Shown piece by piece: positions 1 to 8,755 of a stretch of 32,445 bases of DNA; the first letter of the stretch is position 1, and each line of letters starts with the position of its first letter. Both the position numbers and the translations under genes were made by a program. This DNA comes from Theristus sp. LFF4_11 (taxonomy: Eukaryota; Nematoda; Chromadorea; Monhysterida; Xyalidae): assembly GCA_030248135.1 (NCBI GenBank), contig JASANC010005748.1, positions 1 through 32,445 of the forward strand, read 5' to 3'. The notes below the pieces were generated by a model. The model made no database searches. It saw nothing but the letters and a program-made list of their open reading frames with translations, and was not told where the DNA came from.

Positions 1-1448
1 TAAGATAATAGTCGTGTCTGTGTGTCCGTGTGTGTCACTTTTTTGGCAATTTGAATTGGCGCTTATTTTTGCTATTTAAGGTAGCTAAACCTCAATTTCT
101 AAACCTATTATTAATGCAAATCATTTTCTCAAAAACGTTACTCTGTACTGCGAAGTCATCATGATACTCTTTGGTCATTCGCGACAGCACCTTAACATAC
201 GATTGACAATTAATTGCATTTATTGCTGTTCAAATTGACCGAAAGCGAAATATGAAAGAAAACCAACTATGAAGAACGGTTGCAATTGTTTTTTATTAAA
301 TCAGGTTGCAAAACGGCATCGAAATTGCAAGTGCACATTGCACTTTGTTTTCAAGACAATATAAATAAACGGTGTTTGTTAATGAAGTGCGTGATTAACT
401 AAAAATCTGATTAGAAAGCAAGGTGGCTTTCAAAGCGGTTATTTGTTCAATTTCACTTTGCAAAAAGGCTTGGGTTATATGTTAGGGTATATGTTAAGGT
501 ATAAAAAACAGTGTTTTTTAATGTTTTTTTATTTAAACGTCATTTTTTATGTTTTTTGTTAATTTTTTTAAATTTTCACTGTACAAAAAAAGGATATGCT
601 TAGAGCAGGCTGAACGGGTAAAAAACATAACAACAAAATTATAAACTTCGCATTTTAAATTTGTTTTCAACACGCGGGTTTAATTTAATTAGAATGTGTC
701 AATTTCAAAAACAAAAATTCAAAATTGGAATTACATTACATTCAAAAACGATTTTTATAAAATCTTACTTTTTGTCGTTTCATTTCAACTAATTTTAAAA
801 TCGCTTTACATTTTTTTAACGGGAACAGCAATTGACCGTTGGTGATTAAAAAAGATTGTTTTTAACTTTGATAGGGAATGTAGTAAAGATTGTGTTCTTG
901 ATCAGAAGATTGTTTTCTGATCATTTGAACAACGGGAACGACTAAAGCAGCTCAAAATCGAAATGCAATGCATTTTTAGCACGGTTCAAAAAGCCAAAAT
1001 CCACTCATAAATAATAATTTTTTATCAGCTAACCGTGCCGTAGGCACGGGTCAATTGGCTAGTCATTGCTATGGTAAATCAAGAACAACCGGTTGAAAGC
1101 AGCTCAAAATCAAAATGCCATAGATTTTTAGTCCGGATCGTAGGATCGGGACAAAAAGCGGCACGGGTTATCTGCTAGTCCAGATTATAGGGAAACGGAT
1201 CGCTTATTTTATTATCAAAATGACCACAACCGGATAATTAATAATTACCATAATTGCGCATCATCAACTCTATCTTTTGTAAAACTAGCCACTGTGCGTG
1301 CTGATATAAAACGCACTTTACCCAAGCAAACCGATTTGTTTCTCATTCTGACACTTCCGCTGGCGTTTTTATGTACTTCAAACACACCTCTACTGACGCT
1401 TGAAGAGCCAGTAAAAATCCGACCTTGCCATATATTTAAGAAATCATC
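1..1448. other. AT-rich intergenic stretch, no gene seen
   Basis: No open frame longer than about 60 codons and no protein-like stretch was seen. It contains many A and T runs, a partial direct repeat (949-988 and 1099-1140, listed separately) and a possible TATA-like element (TATAAAA, 1305-1311) about 140 bp before the first gene's start. The last part is presumably the promoter of that gene; this is inference only. Confidence 0.6.
940..1185. repeat. Imperfect direct repeat with a perfect 7-bp hairpin
   Basis: The sequence GCAGCTCAAAATC followed by AAATGC and ATTTTTAG occurs at about 949-980 and again at about 1099-1132. Each copy is followed by a GGCACGGGT-type stretch and a CTAGTC end. 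Between the copies, 1033-1049 reads CCGTGCC-GTA-GGCACGG, a perfect 7-bp stem with a 3-base loop. It looks like two diverged copies of a short interspersed unit of about 150 bp. Confidence 0.55.
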
Positions 1449-2531
1449 ATGTATCCGATTGTGACTGCTAACGTGTCATCGATCGCAACGTTGCCTCCGT
1501 TGATCTTTCTCATTGCTGCTGGTGGCGTGATGCTTCCGATATTGCTCACCATAGGTTCGCTTTTACACTTATCCAAAAACCTGTGCCTAAATTTTTAAAT
1601 CTCAACATTATGTGTTTTTAATGCTCTCTAATGTTTTAGAAATCTTAGCGACGCTAAAAAAATTTTGTTATCATAACAGTCGGATGCTGCGGAAAGAAGA
1701 AGAAGGGCAAGGGCGCGACTCAGGCGCAGCCCGCGCAGGCCTCAAAGCCAGAGCAGAAAAAACCGGGCGATACTTTGTCGGCTGAAATGAAAACTGCCGT
1801 CAGCGATCGTGAGACGAGCAAGAAGGAGCAAGCATCGACCAAGGAAGAGGAGACGCAGCTGCCGACGGAGAAAGCACCGAAGAGCGACCGATCGGTCAAA
1901 TCGGTTTGTGGGGGGGGGGGTGTGTTCGGTTCGGTCACTCACTTTGCCAAGACAACTGCTACCAAAGTAAGGTTGACCAGCGTAACCAGCTTTCCAGCAA
2001 CGCTAGTAGCAATTCTGGTATCAAATTTAGTAGCATCTTTAGTAGAAGCTTTAGTAACAACTCCAGTAGCAAACGCGTCTGCGATCAAACTGCAAAACTG
2101 CAAAACGCATACAATTTGTGCTCTGGCATTTGCATCTGGAAATGCTGATTGGTTGCATCGAGCTGGGTAAACCAATCAATAAGCCCAATGCAAAACAGTC
2201 TACAAGGTATCAAGGTACTGCCTGCCTGTATATGGCTTACAATTTGACGGTACATGTATTTTTAAACAGGGGCGGCTTTTTAACAAACCAATGAGTACTC
2301 AACAAACGTGCATTGAATTTTCTGATAAAACTGATGAATTTTTTCAAATTTTTGTTAACACTTTTACCGCAGGCTAAATCAAAGCAAGATGAGCCGCCGA
2401 AGAGTCAGAAAAGCCAGAAAAGTCAGAAAAGCCAGAAGAGCCAGAAAAGCCAGAAGAGCCAGAAAAGTGAAAAGAATGCCGATCCAGTTGACCAAAACGA
2501 GGACGAGGGCAACAAAAAGAGTGAAGAGTAA
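1449..2531 (+). CDS. Small single-span membrane protein with Lys-rich and Ser-Gln-Lys repeat tail
   Basis: Modelled as three exons, 1449-1554, 1680-1903 and 2373-2531, giving 162 aa; the lengths sum to a multiple of three. Exon 1 starts MYPIVTANVSS and encodes a hydrophobic segment (about residues 15-36) ending in LLTI. The exon 1/2 junction makes V-GCCGKKKKGKG, that is a membrane segment followed at once by two Cys and a lysine run, as in palmitoylated or stop-transfer borders. The remainder is charged and disordered: Gln/Ala/Lys-rich, then Glu/Lys-rich, then about eight SQK repeats and an acidic end (NEDEGNKKSEE). Intron 2 could instead begin at 1966 (GTAAGG), which keeps frame but would make a G11 run coding; the 1904 donor (GTTTGT) is preferred. 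The family is not recognised. A single-pass protein with a cytoplasmic tail is inferred. AATAAA lies 116 bases after the stop. Confidence 0.75.
1910..2110. repeat. G11 tract and 15-nt-periodic stretch inside intron 2
   Basis: A run of 11 G starts at 1910, a few bases after the preferred donor. From about 1990 to 2080 the sequence shows a degenerate 15-nt period (variants of TTTAGTAGCAA), which keeps frames open on both strands. It is probably a decayed minisatellite rather than exon. Confidence 0.45.
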
Positions 2532-2646
2532 AAAAGTTGGAAATCCTAAAACCGATACGCGCTGGGTTCTCATTTTTACACTGAAGGGGCATTCATGAAG
2601 CAGTATTTAGTGACTGTGTAGCTATGTTCTAACACGGCTGCGCGTC

Positions 2647-2652
2647 AATAAA
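2647..2652 (+). promoter_or_regulatory. Poly(A) signal AATAAA for the first gene
   Basis: A canonical hexamer lies 116 bases after the stop codon at 2531, in an otherwise AT-rich 3' region. Confidence 0.6.
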
Positions 2653-2659
2653 TACTGCT

Positions 2660-3631
2660 TTATGATTGCCGCTTAACGTCTCTTTAATTTTTAAGATTTT
2701 GACCAAAAAATAAATTCCGGCTTTCAATACATAACCTCACCTCAATGCATGTCCTGCTCCGTCTATTTTTTGTTACTGTGTGTGATCCACGAAAATCACT
2801 GGTGTGTTACACTGACGTGAAAAGTCTAACCGTCTTTTTCACTGCTTTCCTGAATGAAACTTCAAATGGGTCGTTTTCTTCTCTGCGAGGTGTGTGCAAA
2901 CAAGTAAATGAAACCAAAACAAAAATTACGATCATAAAATTTTATTTTGTACCGAAGAATCAATTCATAATTGTTCCACGATGCTGTCATGTGGCGGGGT
3001 ACCGGTATTCATCCAGCAGACCGGTCACCCAGCAGACCGGTCACCCAGTAGACCGGTCACACCAGAGAACTTCGTTCTGTTATCTGTTAACATGCAACTT
3101 GTGGAGTGAAATACTGAGTTTGGGCTATCGGAGTACGGTAACGACTATTTTGGGTCTTGACACGATGTTCCCTGATTATCAAGCTTTAGCAATGAAACCC
3201 AACTATTGTTCCCTTGGGACAGATTTTTTCTTGATTTTTCTTGGTAAAGGCTTGCGTTGCAAAGCCTTAGGGCACTTACAGAATTGTGTTGTCAACATAA
3301 AGGAGCTGTGCAATACAAAAATGACGTCTCACACCGGAGAAATGAAGAATTTCTGAAGGTGTCCTAAGGCTTCGCAAGCCTTAATTGGAGAAAGTCGCAA
3401 TCATAGTTATTCTAACCCCACCCAAAAATTTTCGAATCTATCTATCAGAAAGGTTTTATAGATCACGGTAATTCTTAGGAGGGGGGGGGGGGGTGGTCAA
3501 GTGCAAAAACCAAGTCATACCACACCTGAAAAGCAGCCATTCAACACTCAAATTCAAATATACTATGCTAAGGTAAAGAGAAGAAAATTTTCTGAAAAAG
3601 TGCTCGAAAATGCACTTTTTTCCTGTTTTTA
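2660..3631. other. Non-coding stretch with short tandem repeats
   Basis: A 203-codon open frame (2745-3356) is present, but its translation has no domain-like pattern and crosses repeats, so it is not called. The stretch holds three tandem copies of a 15-bp unit, CCAGCAGACCGGTCA (about 3014-3059), a short hairpin-ended repeat (listed separately), and a run of 13 G (3481-3493). Confidence 0.55.
3240..3388. mobile_element. Short inverted-repeat element with hairpin ends (MITE-like)
   Basis: The left end (about 3243-3276) contains AAAGGCTTGC, GCAAAGCCTTAGG and GCACTT. The right end (about 3357-3386) contains GTGTCCTAAGGCTTCGCAAG and CCTTAATTGG, the inverted equivalent. Each end is itself a small hairpin built on AAGGCTT/AAGCCTT. 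A related end (AAAGGCTTGCAAAGCCCTGA and GGTGTCTG) lies at about 15066-15093 in an intron of the GCLC gene, so this is a dispersed family. No coding capacity. Exact ends and target duplication are not resolved. Confidence 0.5.
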
Positions 3632-4230
3632 GAGGCAAATTTGGGTTTTGAAAGATTGAAAGGTGTTGGAGAAACCTATGTACGCTTTGCCACTAAAATT
3701 TACCGACAGACCTTAGGAATTCCAATGGGTTCAGTCAGTGCCCCAAAACTAGCCTGCTTGACGCCAACAGGCCTCGAATTTCAGTTTTTGATGGACAGAA
3801 GAAATCGCGAAACCGCTGCAAATCTTCAGTTTGTTTGTCGTTACATTGATGACCTTCTTGTTTTGAACTGTGATAATTTTATGGAAATTGCATCCAGCAT
3901 CTATCCTGCTTCAATTCCATTGAAACGTTCTAACAGCTCAAACAACCAAGCCAATTTTCTTGATTTAGGCATCTCCTGTGAAAATGGAATTAAGGTAGAC
4001 ATTTATGACAAAACAAGGGACTTCAATTTCAGTGTTCTCAAATACGTTCATGCAAATAGCGTAGTTCATTCGTCCATTGGTTTCAACATTTTCACTGCGC
4101 AGCTCATACGCTTTGCTAGTCTGTTCCGACAAACGTGACTTTCAGAAACATGTCAGAGAACTAGCTTCTACTCTTGTTTCTCAAACTACTTGCCCGTTTT
4201 TTCAGGTTCGCAGAAAACAATAAAAGCATT
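3632..4230 (+). pseudogene. Reverse transcriptase fragment, Penelope-like (degenerate)
   Basis: The open frame 3641-4138 encodes the palm part of a reverse transcriptase: YRQTLGIPMGSVSAPKLA, then CRYIDDLLVLN with the catalytic Asp pair, then FLDLGISCENGIKVDIYDK. The tail YVHANSVVHSSIGFN and FTAQLIRFASL is typical of Penelope-like and related invertebrate elements, where a fixed spacing links YxDD to an FLDL strand. After 4118 the homologous reading continues one frame over (CSDKRDFQKHVRELASTLV), so there is a one-base frameshift. The N-terminal part of the enzyme is absent upstream of about 3632, and no GIY-YIG endonuclease was found downstream. It is a dead fragment; the family name is a judgement from motif order, not a search. 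Confidence 0.75.
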
Positions 4231-4315
4231 CTCTGCAAATTTGATTTAAGACCAAAAACTTAGGCTTATTGCTTTTGCGTTAAAAATCATCTGAACTTCT
4301 CTTTCCGTTCGTCAA

Positions 4316-4401
4316 CTTACTTACACACCGTCGTACTGACGAGGGCCAGTGTGTGAGTGAGAATCGATTTTGCGACTAAGGCCCGAAACATAAATCGATT
4401 C
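4316..4401 (+). ncRNA. Structured segment with hammerhead-like core motifs
   Basis: Three perfect or near-perfect pairings lie within 86 bases. CTTACTTACACAC (4316-4328) pairs with GTGTGTGAGTGAG (4349-4361), 13 bp with two G-U pairs. GGGCC (4343-4347) pairs with GGCCC (4380-4384). GAATCGATTT (4361-4370) pairs with AAATCGATTC (4392-4401). The GGGCC/GGCCC helix is preceded directly by CTGACGA (4336-4342) and followed directly by GAAA (4385-4388), which is the order CUGANGA - helix II - GAAA of hammerhead ribozymes. Penelope-like elements are known to carry hammerheads. A convincing helix I/III and a UH cleavage site were not found, and the two outer stems would compete with helix II, so ribozyme activity is unproven. 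It may be a decayed copy or a different fold. Confidence 0.35.
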
Positions 4402-4532
4402 ATCCATTGCTTATAATTGAAACTCTGACTTTGTTTTTTCAGATTGATTGCTGAACATTAATTCAAGTCACCAAAATTAATTCTGATCATCAATTCCAAA
4501 TCAACTGTCGTTCACTTTGCTAATTCGTGACG

Positions 4533-4728
4533 ATGTCAAATAATCGCGGGCGAGGCAGTACAAGAGGACGCGACCGTGGCGGCCGTCACGTTCAAAGGCC
4601 GAATCTGGATCATTCGTGGTGCATTCGAGCAGGCTTCGAAACGACAACGCACAGTTGACACCAGCCAAGAGCATGAAGGCGACTACGACTCAACATACGA
4701 AGAGGAACAGGTGTGCTTCCAGCAGTAA
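4533..4728 (+). pseudogene. Broken RGG-type reading frame beside the RT relic
   Basis: ATG at 4533 opens MSNNRGRGSTRGRDRGGRHV, an Arg-Gly-rich start, but this frame stops at about 4659. The next frame carries RGAFEQASKRQRTVDTSQEH and then an acidic stretch (DYDSTYEEEQ) to TAA at 4726-4728. A single-base shift near 4600-4630 would join them. The position, after the RT relic and the structured segment, would fit the start of a second, partially tandem copy of the same retroelement. It could also be an unrelated decayed exon with a possible donor (GAACAG followed by GTGTGC at 4711). Confidence 0.35.
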
Positions 4729-4856
4729 CGGGAGTTTTTATGGTTTAAGAGCAAGGGAAAGTTCAGCAAATTGAGATGATACGTTTTCAATCTGGTATTC
4801 TACAATCCTTCTTCAACTGGGGGGCGATATAGATAGCTGGAGCAAATTTTTCAGAT

Positions 4857-5258
4857 TAACCTCTTAACCTCTTAACTTCCTAACCTCTTGACTTCTTAAC
4901 CTCTTAACCTCTTAACCTCTTAACCTCTTAACCTCTTAACCTCTTAGCCTCTTAGCCTCTTAACCTCTTAACCTCTTAACCTCTTAACCTCAACCTCTTA
5001 ACCACTTAACCTCTTAACCTCTTAACTTCTTAACCTCTCAATCTCTTAACCTCTTAACCTCTTAACCTCTTAACCTCTTAACTTCTTAACCTCTTAACCT
5101 CTTAACCTCTTAACCTCTTAACCTCTTAACCTCTTAACCTCTTAACCTCTTAACCTCTTAACCTCTTAATAACCTCTTAACCTCTTAACCTCTTAATCTC
5201 TTAACCTCTTAACCTCTTAACCTCTTAACCTCTTAACCTCTTAACCTCTTAACCTCTT
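4857..5258. repeat. 8-bp satellite (TTAACCTC)n
   Basis: About 50 head-to-tail copies of TTAACCTC, with a few variants (TTAGCCTC, TTAACTTC, TTAATCTC) and one short phase slip near 5169. The unit differs from the nematode telomere repeat TTAGGC. The array ends abruptly against a G/C homopolymer island. Confidence 0.95.
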
Positions 5259-5268
5259 CAGTACCGAA

Positions 5269-5462
5269 GACGAGGGGGGGGTGGGGGGGGTACACCCCCC
5301 CAGAGCACCCGAGACCTCCGCGTGGGGGGGGTCACGCGACACCCACCCCCCAAAACCTGACACTGGACCATCCACACCCCCCCTCGAAATTTGCTAGACA
5401 CCCCCCCCCCCCCTAGATGGACAAGTAACAGTGACACCCCCCAAAAATTTTCTCGGACCACC
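5269..5462. repeat. G/C homopolymer island 1
   Basis: Runs of 7 to 13 consecutive G or C alternate with short linkers such as AAAAATTTTCTCGGACCACC and GACACCC. The runs keep spurious frames open, but no protein is believed. The linker vocabulary (AATTTT next to CCCCCC, then CGG) recurs in the other islands of this window. Confidence 0.8.
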
Positions 5463-5619
5463 CAAAAATCATGAATTTTTGCTCAAAAATCATGATTTTT
5501 TGTCTTTAAAGTCCATAATATAAGCTAAATATATGATAACTTGACATTCTTAATTGTAATTTCAAAGATTTTGCAGCAAAATTTAGCGTTTTTCCTTCAA
5601 AATTTAAGCGAAAAAATCT

Positions 5620-5710
5620 CATGGGTGGGGTGGGGGGTGTGCACCCCCCCAGAAAATTTTCTACAATAATGCACCCCCCCCCCATGGCCCACGCCTGGGG
5701 GGGTGTCACT
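5620..5710. repeat. G/C homopolymer island 2
   Basis: GGGTGGGGTGGGGGGTG is followed by C7 and C9 runs and CCAGAAAATTTTC, then a G7 run near 5696. Same composition as island 1, about 160 bp further on; possibly a second copy of one low-complexity unit. Confidence 0.7.
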
Positions 5711-5791
5711 GTACCATGACTGACACGGCTGCCCTTCTTTTCTAAAATCCGCTTCAGGTAAAACACGCTCGTTGTCGGACATTGCTTAAAC

Positions 5792-5870
5792 GGACCTAAT
5801 TCAAATCCTAATCCTAAGGCCTAATTTTAAGCCAAACGTGATCCTAACCTAATCCTAACCTAAGCCAAGC
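5792..5870. repeat. Degenerate CCTAA-rich stretch
   Basis: About ten copies of CCTAA or close variants (AATCCTAATCCTAAGGCC, then ATCCTAACCTAATCCTAACC). It resembles decayed telomere-like DNA but does not match the TTAGGC register over more than one unit. Confidence 0.5.
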
Positions 5871-6025
5871 CTTTTCAAGAAGGAAGATGTCAGAACAATT
5901 GCGTTTTGAACAAGTTTTTGTTGAGGCCGGAGCGTGTGCAGGCGCGCTAGTGGATCATGAGCATGAGCATGCGGATGCGAGGTGCGCGTGCGTTTTAAAA
6001 AAGAAGCTCCAGCGACTGACACCTA

Positions 6026-6736
6026 GGGTTGTTAAACAAAAATGAAATTTTTTTTTTAAAGTGTTAAAAAAAAACAAAAATGCCGATTAAAAAAAAAAAA
6101 AAAATTCGAAAAATTTTCCTCTAATATGCTCTGAAAACCTCAATTTTGGCACAATTTTTCGAAAGTTCAACAAAAATTTTCTTTGATTATACCTCGTAAA
6201 ACCTTTAGCAGTCGATTTTGGGCCGTTTTACCGACTGATTTTAGGCTTCGACAACATCTGCGATGAAGTTTTTGAGCGTCCCAAAGCTTAGCCTACCATT
6301 TCCGATGCAGATAAGGTGACGATTCGCCTCGCAGAGCGTCCGATTGTGCTCGCTGCTCCGTTTGCAAGCGCTACGTTGTCTGGTTGCTGCTTCGTGTCGT
6401 GTCGTCGCGACACCATCAGAAGAATTGATCGAATTTCAAGGCGGTATGTTTGTCTTCACTTTAGCATTAGCTTAGCTGGGGACAATTAGTGACGTTTTGG
6501 AGGTCAAAACACAAGAAGAGGCATGGTGACGGTTTGGAAAAGGGGTAATTGAGGTCACCAAAACAAAATCTGCAAAGTTCCGCCATACGGGAACGGGAGT
6601 CATTCGGGAGGCGCTTGCATATCATATGTGGTTCTTCGGACTCCCTGATTGATTTAGCACAACTTTGATTTTTGAATTTTTTTTTTTAAATTTAAAAAAA
6701 AAACAAAAATGACGATTTTTGTTTTTTTAACAACCC
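6026..6736. mobile_element. TA-flanked ~0.7 kb inverted-repeat element, copy 1
   Basis: The 711-bp unit begins GGGTTGTTAAACAAAAATG and ends TTTTTTTAACAACCC, flanked by TA on both sides (6024-6025 and 6737-6738). Its interior is nearly collinear with 16821-17487: shared blocks include ATGCTCTGAAAACCT, TTTTACCGACTGATTTTAG, CCATTTCCGATGCAGATAAG, GGGGACAATTAGTGACGTTT and TCATTCGGGAGGCGCTTGCA. TA duplication plus terminal inverted repeats suggests a non-autonomous Tc1/mariner-type element. No long open frame is present. Confidence 0.85.
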
Positions 6737-6742
6737 TACGGG

Positions 6743-6882
6743 CAAACCCCCCCCCCAAATTTTGGTCAAAATACCCCCCCCTCTCGAATTTGGAGGGCCA
6801 GACCCCCCCTCCCAGATTTCGACCTTCCAAACTACCCCTACCAAATCCTGACCGTCTGACCACCCCCCCCCTTTGATTTTGA
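6743..6882. repeat. G/C homopolymer island 3
   Basis: C7 to C9 runs are separated by AAATTTTGGTCAAAATA, TCGAATTTGGAGGGCCAGA and similar linkers, immediately after the TA-flanked element. The linkers read like copies of AATTTTGGTC + C-run; they are not coding. Confidence 0.75.
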
Positions 6883-7204
6883 CTTTCGAATTTCGATGGA
6901 GACATTTTCTCTTGTTTATCTCTATATTTCTCTCATTTGTGTACTTTGTAGGTATCTATATTATATGCATGTTTGTATCTCAATATGTATTGTATGTTTT
7001 TTTGTATACACACTTTGTCATACATTTACCACTTTGCACGTCAATGTTTTCAATACTGTACTTCAATATCAAGTCTCACCCGTGCAGCGTGTCTCGTTCG
7101 TGTAGCTTTCAGATGTCCCGACCCGAACGAAAATCAAAGCAAAATGTATGACTAGAGACTAGAGAGAGGCCTTGACTGGATGCTGTGGTTTCTTTCTAGC
7201 ACTT

Positions 7205-7442
7205 TTATAATATTCAACAACTTTTGGTCCGACCCCCCCCACCCTAGAATTTTCGGTCTCGCTCGGGAACCCACCCCCCCCCCCAACCAAATCGACCCCT
7301 ACTAGCCATTTTTTTCCCAGACAATGTCATCGTCAAGAAAAAATTTTGGTCCGACCCCCCCTATAATTTTCGGTCTCGCTCGGAGTCGGACCCCCCCCCC
7401 CCCCCTAGAATTTTCGGTCTCGCTCGGGAGCCCCCCCCCCCA
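7205..7442. repeat. G/C homopolymer island 4, tandem units
   Basis: A unit of the form TTTTGGTCCGA + C-run + TAGAATTTTCGGTCTCGCTC + GG(G) recurs at about 7220-7266, 7341-7383 and 7388-7430, with C runs of 6 to 15. The spacing differs between copies, so it is a short tandem family with unstable homopolymers. It abuts the array-ended element that follows. Confidence 0.75.
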
Positions 7443-7450
7443 AACGGCTT

Positions 7451-8562
7451 GCGGACAAAAGACCGCACGTGCCAAAAGACCGCAGATTTGAGATTTTTTT
7501 GTGACCAAAAGACCGCAGATGCTATCAAACCAAAATACCGCACGTGCCAAAAGACCGCACCAAAATCAGTCACTGCGTACGTGAATATGATATGTTATTT
7601 TATGTTTATTTTGTCTTCCTATCCTTTTTTATTCTACAAAAATCATTGATTGAGCCGTCGATCCTTAAAATCGGTTGAGCACAGAGCCGGCAAAGTCGCG
7701 TGACAGGTCGGCGCACAAGACACATGTCGTGACGCACAAACAGCGAACACATAACGTCGTGAATCACGATTTCCTTGGCCGATTTTGGCAATCCATGGCT
7801 CAATCAAATCAGCAGAGCACCCGGAACATGATGACATGTCGTTTATGGTTGGTTTTTGTTCTATTAAACATTGGTTGGCGCGCAATAAATAAAGTGTGAA
7901 GAAACGACAAAACACAAATTTATGGTGAATTTGGATTTTTTTTGGTTTTGAAAAAAAATGATTGAAACCAACCCAAACGACACATCATCGTGTTTCCGGT
8001 GTTCTGCTGAATTGAAATTGGAAAAATTGGAACTGAATTGAGCCGTAGTTCGTTGAAATCGGTTGAGCACAGCGCCGGTAGAGTCGCATGACAGGTCAGT
8101 GCACAAGACAAACAAGGTGAAACACGCAGACTGCCAACAGAAAACGTCGCCCAGCTCACGATTCCCCCAACCAATTTTGATAATCCATGACAAATTATCA
8201 AACAAAAGTGAGTTTTGAAGGCTGCGTGCACAATCATTTTGAATCGTGTTCCAAATCCACTGAACCCCGAAAATGCCATTTGGCCGTGTTCCAAATCCAC
8301 TGAACCAGGAAAACATTTTTGTTGCGTAAAAGTGAAACTCGAACAATTAACAAACGAAAACAACACAATTTATCACAAGAAATAATACGAATGTTGCTTG
8401 ATTCAATTGTAAAATCGAAATAGAATCAGCGGAACCGACTTTCTAAATGCTCGTGCGGTCTTTTGGCACGTGCGGTCTTTTGGTTCCACACCAATCTGCG
8501 GTATTTTGGTCTTGCGGTCTTTTGGCACGTGCGGTCTTTTGGTACGTGCGGTCTTTTGTCTA
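7451..8562. mobile_element. ~1.1 kb element bounded by inverted arrays of a 17-bp unit
   Basis: The left end (7455-7562) carries five copies of CCAAAAGACCGCACGTG or close variants. The right end (8453-8557) carries six copies in the opposite orientation (CACGTGCGGTCTTTTGG). One copy in each array has TACCGC in place of GACCGC, so the two arrays resemble each other beyond the unit itself. The interior has no convincing gene: frames there cover two imperfect direct repeats (7649-7800, 8037-8190) and a 22-bp pair (8245-8266, 8285-8306). The element lies between homopolymer islands and ends about 200 bp before the CDK5RAP1 start codon. No target duplication could be defined. Its transposition class is unknown. 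Confidence 0.65.
7649..8190. repeat. Pair of ~155-bp imperfect direct repeats inside the array-ended element
   Basis: Copy A (7649-7800) and copy B (8037-8190) share TTGAGCCGT, AAATCGGTTGAGCACAG, GTCGC-TGACAGGTC, GCACAAGACA, AACGTCG, CACGATT and AATCCATG in the same order. They have diverged by many substitutions and small indels. Confidence 0.7.
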
Positions 8563-8574
8563 TGATTCCACCCG

Positions 8575-8640
8575 GGACGACCCCCCCCAAATTTGGGCGG
8601 ACCCCCCCTCGGATTCGCCAAAAATCGGGCTCGACCCCTG
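8575..8640. repeat. G/C homopolymer island 5
   Basis: Two C-rich runs, GACCCCCCCCAAATTTGGG and GACCCCCCCTCGG, follow the right array of the 1.1-kb element, mirroring island 4 on its left. The stretch ends about 115 bp before the CDK5RAP1 ATG and therefore lies in its promoter or 5' leader. Confidence 0.65.
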
Positions 8641-8755
8641 CTATGCCCCTCGGCCTCCCCTCACTTATGGTCCCGCTTTCGCTACTGATGCAGCTGCTTT
8701 TAATAATGATGCATCTGACGAGTCGCCTGTGGGTTCCGTGATCAGTCAGTGCTAG

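Noticed and set aside
1906..2175. Overlapping open frames in intron 2 of the first gene
   Set aside because: Explained by a 15-nt-periodic sequence that leaves frames open on both strands; the exon model with the intron removed is cleaner.
2745..3356. 203-codon open frame on the plus strand
   Set aside because: No domain pattern or family resemblance; it crosses a 15-bp tandem repeat and the left part of a hairpin-ended repeat, and lacks gene-like neighbours. Probably a chance frame.
4857..5258. Telomere
   Set aside because: The unit is TTAACCTC, not TTAGGC, and genes and unique sequence lie on both sides.
5258..5782. Gly/Pro-rich minus-strand frames
   Set aside because: They are created by G/C homopolymers, and no splice or start context supports them.
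7643..8366. Minus-strand open frames in the interior of the 1.1-kb element
   Set aside because: Two frames overlap through the same direct repeats, and their translations resemble each other only because the DNA repeats do. No domain signature.
7455..8557. CRISPR array
   Set aside because: The repeats are short, contiguous or nearly so, have no spacers of constant length, occur in two inverted groups, and lie in a eukaryotic genome.
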